Of a stretch of DNA of 64,000 bases, positions 42,737 through 52,407 are shown in pieces. The DNA lies in contig NZ_BCXH01000021.1 in NCBI RefSeq assembly GCF_001895005.1, positions 49,506 through 113,505 on the forward strand, written 5' to 3'. The notes under the pieces were generated by a model. That model worked only from the letters and a program-made list of their open reading frames with translations. It made no database searches and was not told where the DNA came from. This DNA is from Rhodococcus yunnanensis NBRC 103083 (GTDB taxonomy: Bacteria > Actinomycetota > Actinomycetes > Mycobacteriales > Mycobacteriaceae). How positions within the stretch are numbered: position 1 is the first letter of the stretch; each line of letters opens with the position of its first letter. The translations under genes were made by a program, and so were the position numbers.

Positions 42737-42782
42737 TCCTACATTGCAGTTTCAGCAAGCCATTTTGTCAAATATAGCTCAT

Positions 42783-43187
42783 TCAGTTGCAGGCCAGTTT
42801 GGCTTGGTCGTAGATGCGCTGCGCCTGCTCGGTGGACGGTTTCGCATCGTCCGACGCGGCCTCGATCTCCAATTGGGCGACGACGGCAGATTCGTCGGTT
42901 CCGCCGGCGATCTCGGTGCAGGTGCTGGTCAACAGGGACTTGATGGCGTTGTCGTCGCGGTTCTCGGCGAGCGCGCCGAACTGAGCGCGGAACGCCACGA
43001 CGAACGCCGTGACCTTGGCGTCGTCGAACAGATTGCCCGCCTGCTCGCCGACGCTCGCTGCGACACTGCTGGCGGAGCTGGCCGCGTTGTCGAGCGACTG
43101 GTTCGCATCCGACTGGTCGTCGGAACTGCATCCGGCAAGCACCAGCGCGAGTGACAGAGTCGACGTGACGGCGATCTTTCGGAGCAT
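42783..43187 (-). CDS. Putative lipoprotein
   Basis: The protein is 134 aa with signal MLRKIAVTSTLSLALVLAGC and lipobox VLAGC. The mature part is a helical domain with two further cysteines (STCTEIAGG, KLAC). In-frame starts 3 and 24 nt upstream are possible. Unknown function. It is divergent from the membrane protein at 43273. Confidence 0.7.
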   Translation of the reverse strand: MLRKIAVTSTLSLALVLAGCSSDDQSDANQSLDNAASSASSVAASVGEQAGNLFDDAKVTAFVVAFRAQFGALAENRDDNAIKSLLTSTCTEIAGGTDESAVVAQLEIEAASDDAKPSTEQAQRIYDQAKLACN

Positions 43188-43272
43188 CATGGAGGAGATC
43201 GTAGCTTTCACGATCGACCCGAGTCACCGCAATCGGCGTCGCCCCAGCCGTCGCGCCGGACATAATTGTGTG

Positions 43273-44376
43273 GTGACCACCGAAATTGCGTCGTCGAAGG
43301 TTCGAGTACGGCGCTCGCGAGTACTGCGCAACGCCTACGGAAGCACTACGGCCGAGGCGTTCATGATCATTGCCATCGTGACGATTCTCGTCACCCGTCT
43401 CTATCTGGAGCTCACCAACTACCCACAGGTCGGCGGCGGAAGTCTGCACATCGCTCACGCCCTGTACGGCGGCGCCGCGATGATGCTGGCACTTCTGGTC
43501 GGGTGGATGTTCATCGGGTTCGGGGTTCGTGTCGTCGCGGTGATCCTCGGCGGCATCGGGTTCGGCCTCTTCCTCGACGAGGTCGGCAAGTTCGTGACGA
43601 AGGACAACGACTACTTCTACGGTCCGTCGTCGGAGATCATGTACGTCCTGGTGGTTCTGGTTCTCGTCGGGAACCGGATCGTTCGCGACGCACGGAGGCC
43701 GTCGCACGAGGAAACACTGGCCAATGCTGCTCTCATCGCAGCGCAGGGAGTAGCGCACGGTCTGCCCGAGCACCGGCGAGAATGGGCGCTGCGGATGGTC
43801 GATCGGGCGGAGGCAGAAGGTGCCGAAGTGCAGACCGTCACCGGCCTCAGATTGCTGTTGGAGAACAGCAAGCAGGGTAGTTCTCGTCTCTACGACGCCC
43901 AGCGGTTCGCGCCGCGGCTGATCCCCGGATTCTTCAAGAGTCCCCGGTGGGTGCCGGTGGTCTCGTGGGCCATGACGGCGGCGGCGTTTCTGGGGGTTGT
44001 GTTCGGGATCGTGGAACTGGTGCTCGGCGACCTGCATTTCGATTCGAAGGACACATCGCTCGATATCGACAAGATGGGGATCGCGAGCGGAATTCTGTTC
44101 GTGTCCTCGTGCGTGACGTTCGCCCTGGCATTGCCGTCGGTGATCGCGCTCCGCAATCGGAAGTTGTGGCCGCTACGGATGCTGCGCATCGGAGCGCTCG
44201 TCTTCACCTTGCTCAACGCTCTCGTCGATTTTGCGCAGGAGGGATTCGCGGCGCTCTTCAACGTCGCGATAGGCCTGTTCACCATGGCTGTGCTCTCGCA
44301 TCGCATCAACGTGCGCACCGCCGAGATCGCCGAGAGCAACGCATCCCGCGGCGACGTTCTGTCTATGCCCGACTAG
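43273..44376 (+). CDS. Multi-pass membrane protein of unknown function
   Basis: The protein is 367 aa with about nine transmembrane segments in two groups (residues 28-150 and 235-350), separated by a soluble stretch of about 85 residues. GTG 43273 lies 6 nt after CATAAT (43261-43266), so the mRNA is likely leaderless. No transporter or enzyme motif recognised. Confidence 0.75.
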   Translation: MTTEIASSKVRVRRSRVLRNAYGSTTAEAFMIIAIVTILVTRLYLELTNYPQVGGGSLHIAHALYGGAAMMLALLVGWMFIGFGVRVVAVILGGIGFGLFLDEVGKFVTKDNDYFYGPSSEIMYVLVVLVLVGNRIVRDARRPSHEETLANAALIAAQGVAHGLPEHRREWALRMVDRAEAEGAEVQTVTGLRLLLENSKQGSSRLYDAQRFAPRLIPGFFKSPRWVPVVSWAMTAAAFLGVVFGIVELVLGDLHFDSKDTSLDIDKMGIASGILFVSSCVTFALALPSVIALRNRKLWPLRMLRIGALVFTLLNALVDFAQEGFAALFNVAIGLFTMAVLSHRINVRTAEIAESNASRGDVLSMPD

Positions 44377-45268
44377 GCAATTCGAGTACCCGGCGGCTGG
44401 TGAAGGTCCGTATCAGGCCGGTCGACGGGTCTCTGAATTCGATGGATCGCGCGAGTAGCTGCAGCGGTGCGGAATAGTCGTCGCCTGCAACCTCGTAGAA
44501 ATCCGGATAGAAGTTGTCACCGAGAATCGGAACTCCGATCGAGCTCATGTGCAACCGAAGTTGATGGGTGCGGCCGGTTTTCGGGCGAAGTGAGTACACC
44601 GCGTCGACCCCGTCGTGTTCGAGTAGCTCGACGGCTGTCTCGGCGTTGGGCTCGCCGGGCACTTCCTCGGCGCGAAGAACACCGCGCTGCTTGATCATTC
44701 GACTGTGCACCGTGCGTGGCAGTTCGAGATCCCGGTCGTATCGCGCGACGGCGTGATACTCCTTGGTGACGGCCCGCTGCGCGAACAGTTCCTGATACGG
44801 ACGGCGCGCCTCGGGCCGAATCGTGAAGATCAGGACCCCGGCGGTGAGGCGGTCGAGTCGATGCGCGGGGCTGAGCTCGGGAAGGTCGAGTTCGCGGCGA
44901 AGAACCACCAGCGCGGACCGGGCAATGTAGGCACCACGAGGAGTCGTGGCCAGAAAGTGCGGTTTGTCCACCACGAGCAGGTTCTCGTCGCGATGCAGGA
45001 TCTCGATCGGAAACGGTACGACGGGCTCGTCCGGTGGGTCGCGGTACAGATAGATGTCGCTGCGGGGAACCAGCGGTGTGTCCCAGGCAATCGGGACGCC
45101 TCGCGCGTCGACCACCTCGCAGGCGGACACCTTCTCCCGGAGACGCGACGCATCCTGGGGGAACCGGTCCAGCAGATACGCGAGGACCGTCGGGAGCGTC
45201 TCGGTCTCGGGCATGCGAATGCGTGTGGGTCCGAGCCCGTTGCGGATGGGGAGGGGAGCGCGGGCCAT
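44363..45268 (-). CDS. RluA-family 23S rRNA/tRNA pseudouridine synthase
   Basis: The protein is 301 aa with the catalytic motif HRLDRLTAGVLIF (Asp), EYHAVAR and the C-terminal RPKTGRTHQLRLHMSSIGVPILGD. It isomerises uridine in rRNA or tRNA. An N-terminal S4-like segment (LPTVLAYLLDRFPQDASRLREKVSACEV) precedes it. ATG 45268; the end overlaps the preceding convergent gene by 14 nt. Confidence 0.92.
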   Translation of the reverse strand: MARAPLPIRNGLGPTRIRMPETETLPTVLAYLLDRFPQDASRLREKVSACEVVDARGVPIAWDTPLVPRSDIYLYRDPPDEPVVPFPIEILHRDENLLVVDKPHFLATTPRGAYIARSALVVLRRELDLPELSPAHRLDRLTAGVLIFTIRPEARRPYQELFAQRAVTKEYHAVARYDRDLELPRTVHSRMIKQRGVLRAEEVPGEPNAETAVELLEHDGVDAVYSLRPKTGRTHQLRLHMSSIGVPILGDNFYPDFYEVAGDDYSAPLQLLARSIEFRDPSTGLIRTFTSRRVLELPSRA

Positions 45269-45309
45269 AGGCGCCACTGTATCGGCAGGACATCTATACA
45301 GTTCGTGGC

Positions 45310-46071
45310 GTGGACTGGGCACTTCGATCATGTAGTTGGCACGGGCACGAGACCTATGCACCCGACGAACCGGAGTTGCGGGACCGGCTGTGCGTCGACA
45401 CGGCGGTGGGTGAGTCCTGGCGATGCCTGCGCTGCGGCAACTTCGTGCCGGGGCCCGCGTCGGGATCGGGGCCCGCCGACCATGCACCCGAGGTACCGCG
45501 CGGCCGACTGCTCAGAGATCGCATCGTTATGCGAGCTCTCGCCGTCGAGCGTCTGCTGCGTGCTCTCGTTCTGTTCGCCGGTGCGTTCGTGATAATCCGA
45601 TTCCGCGACGATCGCGGTTCGATCCGAGGGCGTGTCGACGCCGAACTGCCACTGTTGCGGCCGTTGGCCGATCAGATCGGCTGGAACATCGACGACTCCA
45701 AGGCGGTGCAATGGCTCGACAAGGCATTCGTGCTGTCCGAGACCACCCTGATGTGGATCGCCGTGGCCGTCACCGTCTACGGACTGTCTCAAGTGATCGA
45801 GGCGGTAGGCCTGTGGGCCATGAAACGGTGGGGTGAGTACTTCGCCGTCGTGGCCACGAGCGCGTTCCTGCCGCTCGAGATCTACGAGCTGACCGAACGA
45901 GTGACAGTGCTGCGGGTGGGGCTGCTGGCCATCAACCTTGCCGCCGTCGTCTGGCTGATCTGGAGCAAGCGGCTGTTCGGTGTCCGCGGCGGGGCCGCGG
46001 CCTATCACGCCGAACACAGCGCCGAGTCCCTGTTGACCGTGGAACGCGCTGCTGTGTCCGGCGCCCGGTAG
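45310..46071 (+). CDS. DUF2127 membrane protein
   Basis: The protein is 253 aa. A cytoplasmic N-terminal region carries a zinc-ribbon-like CLRC (WRCLRCGNFVPG) and is followed by four transmembrane helices of the DUF2127 type (LLRALVLFAGAFVIIRF ... IAVAVTVYGLSQVIEAVGLW). GTG 45310 is preceded by TATACA about 10 nt upstream. Function unknown. Confidence 0.85.
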   Translation: MDWALRSCSWHGHETYAPDEPELRDRLCVDTAVGESWRCLRCGNFVPGPASGSGPADHAPEVPRGRLLRDRIVMRALAVERLLRALVLFAGAFVIIRFRDDRGSIRGRVDAELPLLRPLADQIGWNIDDSKAVQWLDKAFVLSETTLMWIAVAVTVYGLSQVIEAVGLWAMKRWGEYFAVVATSAFLPLEIYELTERVTVLRVGLLAINLAAVVWLIWSKRLFGVRGGAAAYHAEHSAESLLTVERAAVSGAR

Positions 46072-47316
46072 TCAGCAGTTGCTCGGCGCGGGCTCACCCC
46101 GCAATCGAGCATCCAGCCACAGGTACGCCTCGGGTAGACCGAGCACGGTCGCCGAGAAGTGCTCGGCTGCTGGATATCCGCGGAACTGCACCGACGCGCC
46201 TGCCGCGCAGTAGCGGCCGACCATGTCTGCGACCGGCTGATACGGTGCGATGAAATCGTTGACTCCCTGCCACACGAACAGCGGGGCGGTGGGGACGCCG
46301 TCGTAGAAGGTCACGCTGTTCTCGCGCAACACTTCCTGGGCGCTCGGCGTCTCGGCGAGAGATGCTGCCGTCGTCAGGTCTCGGGCGCTGTGGAACGCAC
46401 CGTCGATGAGGATGGACCGTCGGCACTCGTTGAACATCTTGTTGCGCAGTGCAATACCTTGATCGTTGAGGTTCTCGGTGATCGGGAACCTGTCCGGGTA
46501 CTCACGTTCGAGGCCGAGTGCGACGGCCATCGCCATACCGAAGCCGGGGTGCGGCAACGGGCTGTAGGCGAGATTCTGCGCGATCTGGGCGAGGTCGGAC
46601 GGTATGCCGCCCTCTGCTACGCCCGCGATCTTCAGCTCGGGCGCGTAGGTCGGCGCCAGCGCAGCGGCGAACGATGTCGCCAGACCGCCACCCGAGTAGC
46701 CGAGCAGCCCGACCGGTGAGTTCGCCAGCGGAAGCTGGTCGAATCGTTGCACGGCTCTGATGCCGTCGAGCGTGACACGCCCTTCCATCTTCGCCGCACC
46801 GTACGCCCCCGTCGGGCCGAGGTAATCGGGAACTGCGACGGCCCAACCGCGGGCGACCATTCCGAGATAGACCGCGGGAGCCTCGATCAGCTCGTCGGAG
46901 AACAAACCATGGGACGGTGCACATTTGGTGCCGAGCGCATTGACGACGGCCTGATAGGAGACCAGGGGCGTGCCCACCGTCCGGCCGCGTGGCATCAGAA
47001 CCGTCGTGACCGCCGCGATCGGATCGTCCGCAGAGTTGTTCGATCGATACTTGATCTGCCAGATGTCGGTGTTCGGGTAGGTGAGCGCGTCGATGCGTCG
47101 ACTGCCCAGAACGTCACCGGGCGCCGCGTCGCCGATATCTGCAGGTGCGGCGTAGAACGGATCCGGGTCGGGACGGAGGGGGACTGGATCGGTTGCGGGT
47201 GCACTCGATCCGGCCGACGACCCGGTGGGCTCTGCTCCGGCAAGGGTAGGAGTGCCCAGGAGAAGGCCGCTCAGAGCCGCGAGAGTGACGAGGAGTGAAG
47301 TGAGACGAGTACGCAC
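46072..47316 (-). CDS. Secretory lipase family protein (second copy)
   Basis: The protein is 414 aa with signal peptide 1-28 (MRTRLTSLLVTLAALSGLLL, then A-G-A). The nucleophile elbow is GYSGGG (Ser208); VWQGVNDFIAP holds the Asp and AAEHFSATV the His. Same family as the protein at 18458-19702. It sits at the start of a lipid-related cluster: MFS exporter, PapA-like acyltransferase, mycolyltransferase and GpgS follow. Extracellular lipase or acyl hydrolase. Confidence 0.88.
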   Translation of the reverse strand: MRTRLTSLLVTLAALSGLLLGTPTLAGAEPTGSSAGSSAPATDPVPLRPDPDPFYAAPADIGDAAPGDVLGSRRIDALTYPNTDIWQIKYRSNNSADDPIAAVTTVLMPRGRTVGTPLVSYQAVVNALGTKCAPSHGLFSDELIEAPAVYLGMVARGWAVAVPDYLGPTGAYGAAKMEGRVTLDGIRAVQRFDQLPLANSPVGLLGYSGGGLATSFAAALAPTYAPELKIAGVAEGGIPSDLAQIAQNLAYSPLPHPGFGMAMAVALGLEREYPDRFPITENLNDQGIALRNKMFNECRRSILIDGAFHSARDLTTAASLAETPSAQEVLRENSVTFYDGVPTAPLFVWQGVNDFIAPYQPVADMVGRYCAAGASVQFRGYPAAEHFSATVLGLPEAYLWLDARLRGEPAPSNC

Positions 47317-47340
47317 GATGGTCCTTCTCGGGGTGGTCGG

Positions 47341-48804
47341 TCAGACAGGTGTCGGTATGCGAGGCGGCTGCCGGACCCGCGATGGCAGAGCCAGAGCGAG
47401 CACCGCGGCACCGGCGACGACAGCGGACAGAACGAAGAAGACGTGCCGCTGCGCGACGATGTACGGCTGGGCCGCTTCCCATCCGACGCTGTCGGTGGGC
47501 ACTGCCGCGGAGATTCGCGACAGCTCGTGAAAGAACAGCAATCCGACGAGAGCGAGTCCGACTGCCTGGCCGACCTGCTGCACTGTCGGAATGAGTCCGG
47601 ACGCCGATCCGACTGTGTCCGCATCGGTTTCCGAGACGATCGTTGTCTGCAGCGGTGCTACGAACATCCCGATCCCAGCCCCACCGACGAAGAGTGGGCC
47701 GGTGAGTGCGAGCAGATTGTTCGCCGTCGACTCGCTGTATGTCAACCCGGCGAAACACATCATCGACACCCCGAACAGTACGAATCCCAGTGCGAGCATT
47801 CGTGTTCCGATGAGGGCGAACAACTTCGGTGAGATCACGGAGAACACCGCGGCACCGAGTGCGAACGGAACGGTGACGACGCCGGTGCGCATCGGCGACA
47901 GTTCCAGGCCGAACTGAAGGCTGAGCGACACCGTGAAGAAGAACCCGGTGAACGAACCGAACATCAGGATCGACAACACACACCCGATGCCGAAGGTGCG
48001 GTGGCGGAACAGGTCCAGCCGCAGCATCGGTTCGTGGCCCGCGCGCGTCCATCGTGATTCGTGATGGACGAAAAGTCCGAGGATCACGGCCGAGGCGACC
48101 AGCGCTGCAGCGGTAGGGATGCTCCACCCCTGCTGGTAACTGTGTGCCAGTGGATAGATCAACAGCACGAGTCCGAGTGTCGACAACGTCACGCCGAACA
48201 GGTCGAGACGGGGCAGGGGCCTCGGTACGGTGTTCGACAGACTGAACGCCGCGATCACCAGCGCAAGTAGTCCGAGCGGCACGTTGACGAGGAAGATCGT
48301 CCGCCAGCCTGCCCCTGCCACGTCGAGAGAGACGAGGACGCCGCCGATCGACGGTCCGAGTATCGCCGCCCCTCCCGCGGTGGCGCCGTAGGCCGCGAAC
48401 ACCACGCTGTGCCGCTCACGCGGGAAGGACGACGCGATGACCGCGACGCTCTGTGCCGACACCAGACCGCCCGCAATTCCCTGCACAACCCGTGCGGCAA
48501 TCAGCAATTCGGGCGATCCGGCCGAACCGCACAGTGCGGAGGCGAGAACGAAGGCCGCCATGCCACCGACGAATACCGTTCTCCGTCCCAGCAGTCCACC
48601 GAGCCACGCGCCGGTGAGCAACGTGCACGCGAACGCGAGTGTGTACGACGAGACGATCAGGGTCTGTGCGGTCGAGCCTGCGCCGATGTCCACCGCGATG
48701 GACGGTAATGCGACATTGACGATCGTGACGTCGATCATCAGCATGAACACAGCGAGAAGGCACGCGGACAGTCTGCGGCGGGCGAGGTGTCCGGTCGGGG
48801 TCAT
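47341..48804 (-). CDS. MFS exporter, DHA2 (14-TM) family
   Basis: The protein is 487 aa with 14 transmembrane segments. N-terminal motif D1/C (DVTIVNVALPSIAVDIGAGS) and GPSIGGVLV typical of drug:proton antiporters. Start ATG 48804, 5 nt downstream of the acyltransferase stop, so co-transcribed. It probably exports a lipid or glycolipid made by the neighbouring enzymes, although drug efflux is the default annotation. Confidence 0.9.
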   Translation of the reverse strand: MTPTGHLARRRLSACLLAVFMLMIDVTIVNVALPSIAVDIGAGSTAQTLIVSSYTLAFACTLLTGAWLGGLLGRRTVFVGGMAAFVLASALCGSAGSPELLIAARVVQGIAGGLVSAQSVAVIASSFPRERHSVVFAAYGATAGGAAILGPSIGGVLVSLDVAGAGWRTIFLVNVPLGLLALVIAAFSLSNTVPRPLPRLDLFGVTLSTLGLVLLIYPLAHSYQQGWSIPTAAALVASAVILGLFVHHESRWTRAGHEPMLRLDLFRHRTFGIGCVLSILMFGSFTGFFFTVSLSLQFGLELSPMRTGVVTVPFALGAAVFSVISPKLFALIGTRMLALGFVLFGVSMMCFAGLTYSESTANNLLALTGPLFVGGAGIGMFVAPLQTTIVSETDADTVGSASGLIPTVQQVGQAVGLALVGLLFFHELSRISAAVPTDSVGWEAAQPYIVAQRHVFFVLSAVVAGAAVLALALPSRVRQPPRIPTPV

Positions 48805-48809
48805 ACGAG

Positions 48810-50237
48810 TTACGCAGTCTTCCCCGCGAAGGACTCGGCGAACGAGTACTCGCCCGTCGTGGCGACTGCCAGAAAGATCTCGCTGATCTTGGCGAAGTAG
48901 CGTTCGATGGACTCGCGCGCGACATCGGTACCCGGATACATGAAGGTGGCGCCCGTCTGGTCCTCGAATCGGTTGATCCACATGTACACCTCGTTCGAAC
49001 TTCCTTGGTTCCCGAACAATCCACCGTTGACGCTGGAGACGATGTCGGCACCCGGAAGTTTGCGTACGTCGACGTACGAGATCATCGGCGCAGACCATCC
49101 GGGCTCGGTCCTGATTCCAGTGTCGGGAGTGATCAACTCCAAGACACGGTGGTAGGACACATCGGAGAGTAGTTTGCCGGATTCGAAGGCGCGCTGTGCG
49201 CTTGCTGCCACGTGAGAGAACGACAGAGCGCCGGACACGGTGAAGTGGACAGGTATGAGGCTGGAGAACCAGCCGATCGCTCCGAATTCGCCAGGTGTGG
49301 TTCGTGTGCTCTTCGGGGTGAGGCCCAAATAGCTTTCCTTACCGATTAATTCGTACTCGGCGATGGCCGCGGCAGCGAAGATGCCGCCGGTGATCTTGGC
49401 ATTCACACGCTCGCACGCTTCGTCGAATCTGTCCGCGAGCTCCCGGTCGAACAGTGGGTACATCCGAACCTCGGAACGAGTGTATTGCTCGTTGTCCGCG
49501 TCCAGCGGCAGCGCGAACGCGGGAAGGTCTCCGCCGTTGGCGACCACGAGGTCGATCCACTCCCGCACTTCCCGAGACTCGAGGGTCAGCAGCGCGCTCG
49601 CCTCACGCTCACGAGTGCAGTATTCGAGGTAGCTGCCCAGGCATGGCTGAACCTCCAAAGTGCCTGCTACTGCGTCGATGTAGAGCGATCGAAGCTCGAA
49701 GAACGTCAACGCCTGCGAGATTCCGTCGGTGTCCAGGTGGTCGACGGCGGCGTAGACGGTGAACTCGTGACCGCGGTCGACGACGCCGAACGAAAAGCAA
49801 TCCCAACTCGTCGGACCCGGAGTGGTGTCCTGAACGTGCTCGCGGAGCAGTTCCTGACTGTCGAAGTGCCCATGATCGGTCGGGACCAACTCGATGTCCC
49901 CAGGATCGGCCACGTGGCGCACGACCCCGTGGTCATCGGTGCTGAACCAGCTGGCGAAAGTATCGTGTCGGCGGACGAATCCGTTGATCGCCTTGGTCAT
50001 CGCATCGACGTCGAGTGCCTCGTAGATGTCGAAGGTGACAAGACACAGACGTGAGAAGCGAAATCCCGAGTCGCGGTTTCGATGCGCGGATTTCAGATAC
50101 TCCTCCTGAATGTGCGACGCGGGTACCGGATGCGGAGGTGCTGCGTGCACCCGTGCGATCGATTCTGCAGTGGGCTTCCAGGAAGTCACCTTTCCTGGGC
50201 TGGGCTTCCAATCACCGATGAGACCGAAGCTGACCAC
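48810..50237 (-). CDS. Condensation-domain (PapA-like) acyltransferase
   Basis: The protein is 475 aa with a condensation/PapA fold. The active-site motif is DHLDTDG (the catalytic His of HHxxxDG is kept, the first His replaced by Asp). It starts VVSFGLIGDWKPSPG, like mycobacterial PapA enzymes, which esterify trehalose or glycolipids. GTG 50237 follows AGAAGG. Next to an MFS exporter, a mycolyltransferase and GpgS, so it likely builds a surface acyl-lipid; acceptor and acyl chain unknown. Confidence 0.87.
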   Translation of the reverse strand: MVSFGLIGDWKPSPGKVTSWKPTAESIARVHAAPPHPVPASHIQEEYLKSAHRNRDSGFRFSRLCLVTFDIYEALDVDAMTKAINGFVRRHDTFASWFSTDDHGVVRHVADPGDIELVPTDHGHFDSQELLREHVQDTTPGPTSWDCFSFGVVDRGHEFTVYAAVDHLDTDGISQALTFFELRSLYIDAVAGTLEVQPCLGSYLEYCTREREASALLTLESREVREWIDLVVANGGDLPAFALPLDADNEQYTRSEVRMYPLFDRELADRFDEACERVNAKITGGIFAAAAIAEYELIGKESYLGLTPKSTRTTPGEFGAIGWFSSLIPVHFTVSGALSFSHVAASAQRAFESGKLLSDVSYHRVLELITPDTGIRTEPGWSAPMISYVDVRKLPGADIVSSVNGGLFGNQGSSNEVYMWINRFEDQTGATFMYPGTDVARESIERYFAKISEIFLAVATTGEYSFAESFAGKTA

Positions 50238-50442
50238 GTGAAACCTTCTTCCATGAGCGGGTGCAGAGCTGTGCGCAGACCGAATCGCCGCCGCGCCGTC
50301 AATCATTGCGGTCGTGCGGCCGGAACCGCGAGACTTTCGCGCTTGTGAATCCGCCCAAACATGGCCTGCCGGTACGTTCATTTTTGACAGACTTGGAATC
50401 CGACGCATGCTCTGCTGCGGCGGCGGACATAACATTCCGCAA

Positions 50443-51453
50443 ATGCCGTCTCGTCCAACCGTCAGGGCACTTGCTGCTGCCGTCTTCGTGTTCGTGACGC
50501 TGTGCTGTTCTGTGTCCGGCTCTGCTGCAGAGCCTTCCGAGGCGGCGTACGTCACTGCCGTAGTGCCACTTGCCGATCGGCTCACGCGAATCGATGTGTT
50601 CTCACCCTCGATGAACCGCTCGATCGAGCTCACCGTCTACCGGGCCGCCGATCCTGCGCGGCCCGCACCTACGCTGTATCTGCTCAACGGCGCCGCAGGA
50701 GGCGACGGCGGAAGCAGCTGGTTCGATCGCACCGACATACCGGAGTTCTTTCGGGACCAGCAGGTCAACGTCGTGGTTCCGTTCGGAGGAGCTGCCAGCT
50801 ACTACACCGATTGGTACCGCGACGATCCGGTGCTCGGACGAAACAGATGGTCGACCTTCCTCGGACGCGAACTACCCCCTGTCATCGATGCCGAATTCGG
50901 CGGCAACGGCAAGAACGCGATCGCCGGGATTTCGATGGCAGGAACGTCCGTACTGCAGTTGGCGATCGCCAACCCCGGGGTCTACCGAGGGGTCGCGTCG
51001 TACAGCGGATGCGCGTCGACGTCGGACCCACTGGGCCGCGCGTACGTCAAATCCGTCGTCGACATGCGCGGCGGCGGAAACACGGTGAACATGTGGGGCC
51101 CCGACTCGGATCCTGCGTGGGTGGCCAACGACGCCTTCGTCAACGCCGAGAAATTACGCGGCGTCGACATCTACATCTCGAGTGGATCCGGGATCGCGGG
51201 GCCTCTCGACACGCTCGACGGCCCCGACGTCGCAGGGAGCCCACGCAAACTCGCGGAGCAACTTGCCGTCGGTGCGCTCATCGAATCCGCAACCGACGAG
51301 TGCTCGCACCGGATGCGGACTCGACTCGACGACCTCGGTATCCCGGCCACCTACAACTTCCGGGAAACCGGGACGCACTCGTGGGGCTACTGGCAGGGCG
51401 ATCTGCACGATTCGTGGCCGTTGCTGGCATCGTCGTTGGGAGTGAGTGAATGA
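50443..51453 (+). CDS. Mycolyltransferase / antigen-85-like esterase
   Basis: The protein is 336 aa with signal peptide 1-28 (MPSRPTVRALAAAVFVFVTL ... SGSAA). The fold has Ser164 in GISMAGTS and His in TGTHSWGYWQ, with the esterase-D/Ag85 arrangement. It moves mycolic acids to trehalose or arabinogalactan in the wall. Start ATG 50443; an in-frame ATG at 50407 is a possible alternative. Its stop overlaps the GpgS start by 4 nt (ATGA). Confidence 0.9.
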   Translation: MPSRPTVRALAAAVFVFVTLCCSVSGSAAEPSEAAYVTAVVPLADRLTRIDVFSPSMNRSIELTVYRAADPARPAPTLYLLNGAAGGDGGSSWFDRTDIPEFFRDQQVNVVVPFGGAASYYTDWYRDDPVLGRNRWSTFLGRELPPVIDAEFGGNGKNAIAGISMAGTSVLQLAIANPGVYRGVASYSGCASTSDPLGRAYVKSVVDMRGGGNTVNMWGPDSDPAWVANDAFVNAEKLRGVDIYISSGSGIAGPLDTLDGPDVAGSPRKLAEQLAVGALIESATDECSHRMRTRLDDLGIPATYNFRETGTHSWGYWQGDLHDSWPLLASSLGVSE

Positions 51454-52382
51454 TCGCGCTGAAGTCAGGTGTTCTGCCCAACTCGTGGCGCGGCGGCGCC
51501 CCGGCGATCTCCGAGCTGGTGGCGGCCAAGGAAGGCAGAACCGTCTCGGTGGTGCTTCCCGCTTTGAACGAGGAGGCGACCGTCGCAGGCGTCGTACATT
51601 CGATCGCACCACATGTGGGAGGGCTGGTCGACGAACTGATCGTGCTCGATTCCGGGTCGGTCGATGCCACCGCATCGGAGGCGCGCCGCGCAGGCGCTCG
51701 CGTGGTCGGACGAGAAGAAGCAGTGCCCGAGCTAGTGCCGCGACCGGGGAAGGGCGAGGTGCTCTGGAGATCACTTGCCGTCACCACGGGTGACTTCGTG
51801 GTGTTCGTGGATTCGGATCTACTCGAACCGAGCCCGGAATTCGTGCCGTCTCTGCTCGGGCCGCTCCTGCTCGAATCGAACATTCGCCTCGTGAAGGGCT
51901 GCTATCGGCGTCCGCTGCGAGCCGACGGCGTCGCGTCGAGAGGCGGCGGGGGACGGGTCACCGAGCTCGTCGCGCGCCCGCTGCTGAGTGCGCTGCGGCC
52001 TGAACTCGCCGGAGTTCTGCAACCACTGGGCGGAGAATATGCGGCGACGCGGGAACTGCTCACCTCGATTCCGTTCGCGCCCGGCTATGGGGTCGAGATC
52101 GGTATTCTGCTCGATACGTACCATCGCCACGGAACCGAGGGCATCGGTCAGGTGGACCTCGGAGTGCGGGAGCATCGAAACCGTCCCACCTCCGAGTTGG
52201 CGGTGATGAGCAGGCAGATCGTGGCGACGATGTTCGACAGGCTCGGCATCTCCGATTCGGGTGCGAGCCTGACCCTCTTCGGCGGAGGAGAGGATCCGTT
52301 CGAGCCGACCGTCTCGGAATTGATGACGGGCGATCGGCCACCGATGCGGGAGATCCGGCCGTCCGTTATCGGGTCACGATAG
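51450..52382 (+). CDS. gpgS: Glucosyl-3-phosphoglycerate synthase
   Basis: The protein is 310 aa, GT81/GT2-like. SVVLPALNEEATVAGVVHSI starts the Rossmann domain; VFVDSDLLEPSPEF contains the DxD-type metal site; KGCYRRP, PLGGEYAATRELL and GYGVEIGILLD are the GpgS signatures. It makes glucosyl-3-phosphoglycerate, the first step to methylglucose lipopolysaccharide in mycolate bacteria. Unusually, it is translationally coupled to a mycolyltransferase rather than standing alone. Confidence 0.92.
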   Translation: MIALKSGVLPNSWRGGAPAISELVAAKEGRTVSVVLPALNEEATVAGVVHSIAPHVGGLVDELIVLDSGSVDATASEARRAGARVVGREEAVPELVPRPGKGEVLWRSLAVTTGDFVVFVDSDLLEPSPEFVPSLLGPLLLESNIRLVKGCYRRPLRADGVASRGGGGRVTELVARPLLSALRPELAGVLQPLGGEYAATRELLTSIPFAPGYGVEIGILLDTYHRHGTEGIGQVDLGVREHRNRPTSELAVMSRQIVATMFDRLGISDSGASLTLFGGGEDPFEPTVSELMTGDRPPMREIRPSVIGSR

Positions 52383-52407
52383 GCGACGTCGGCGCTAGGC
52401 TCGGACG

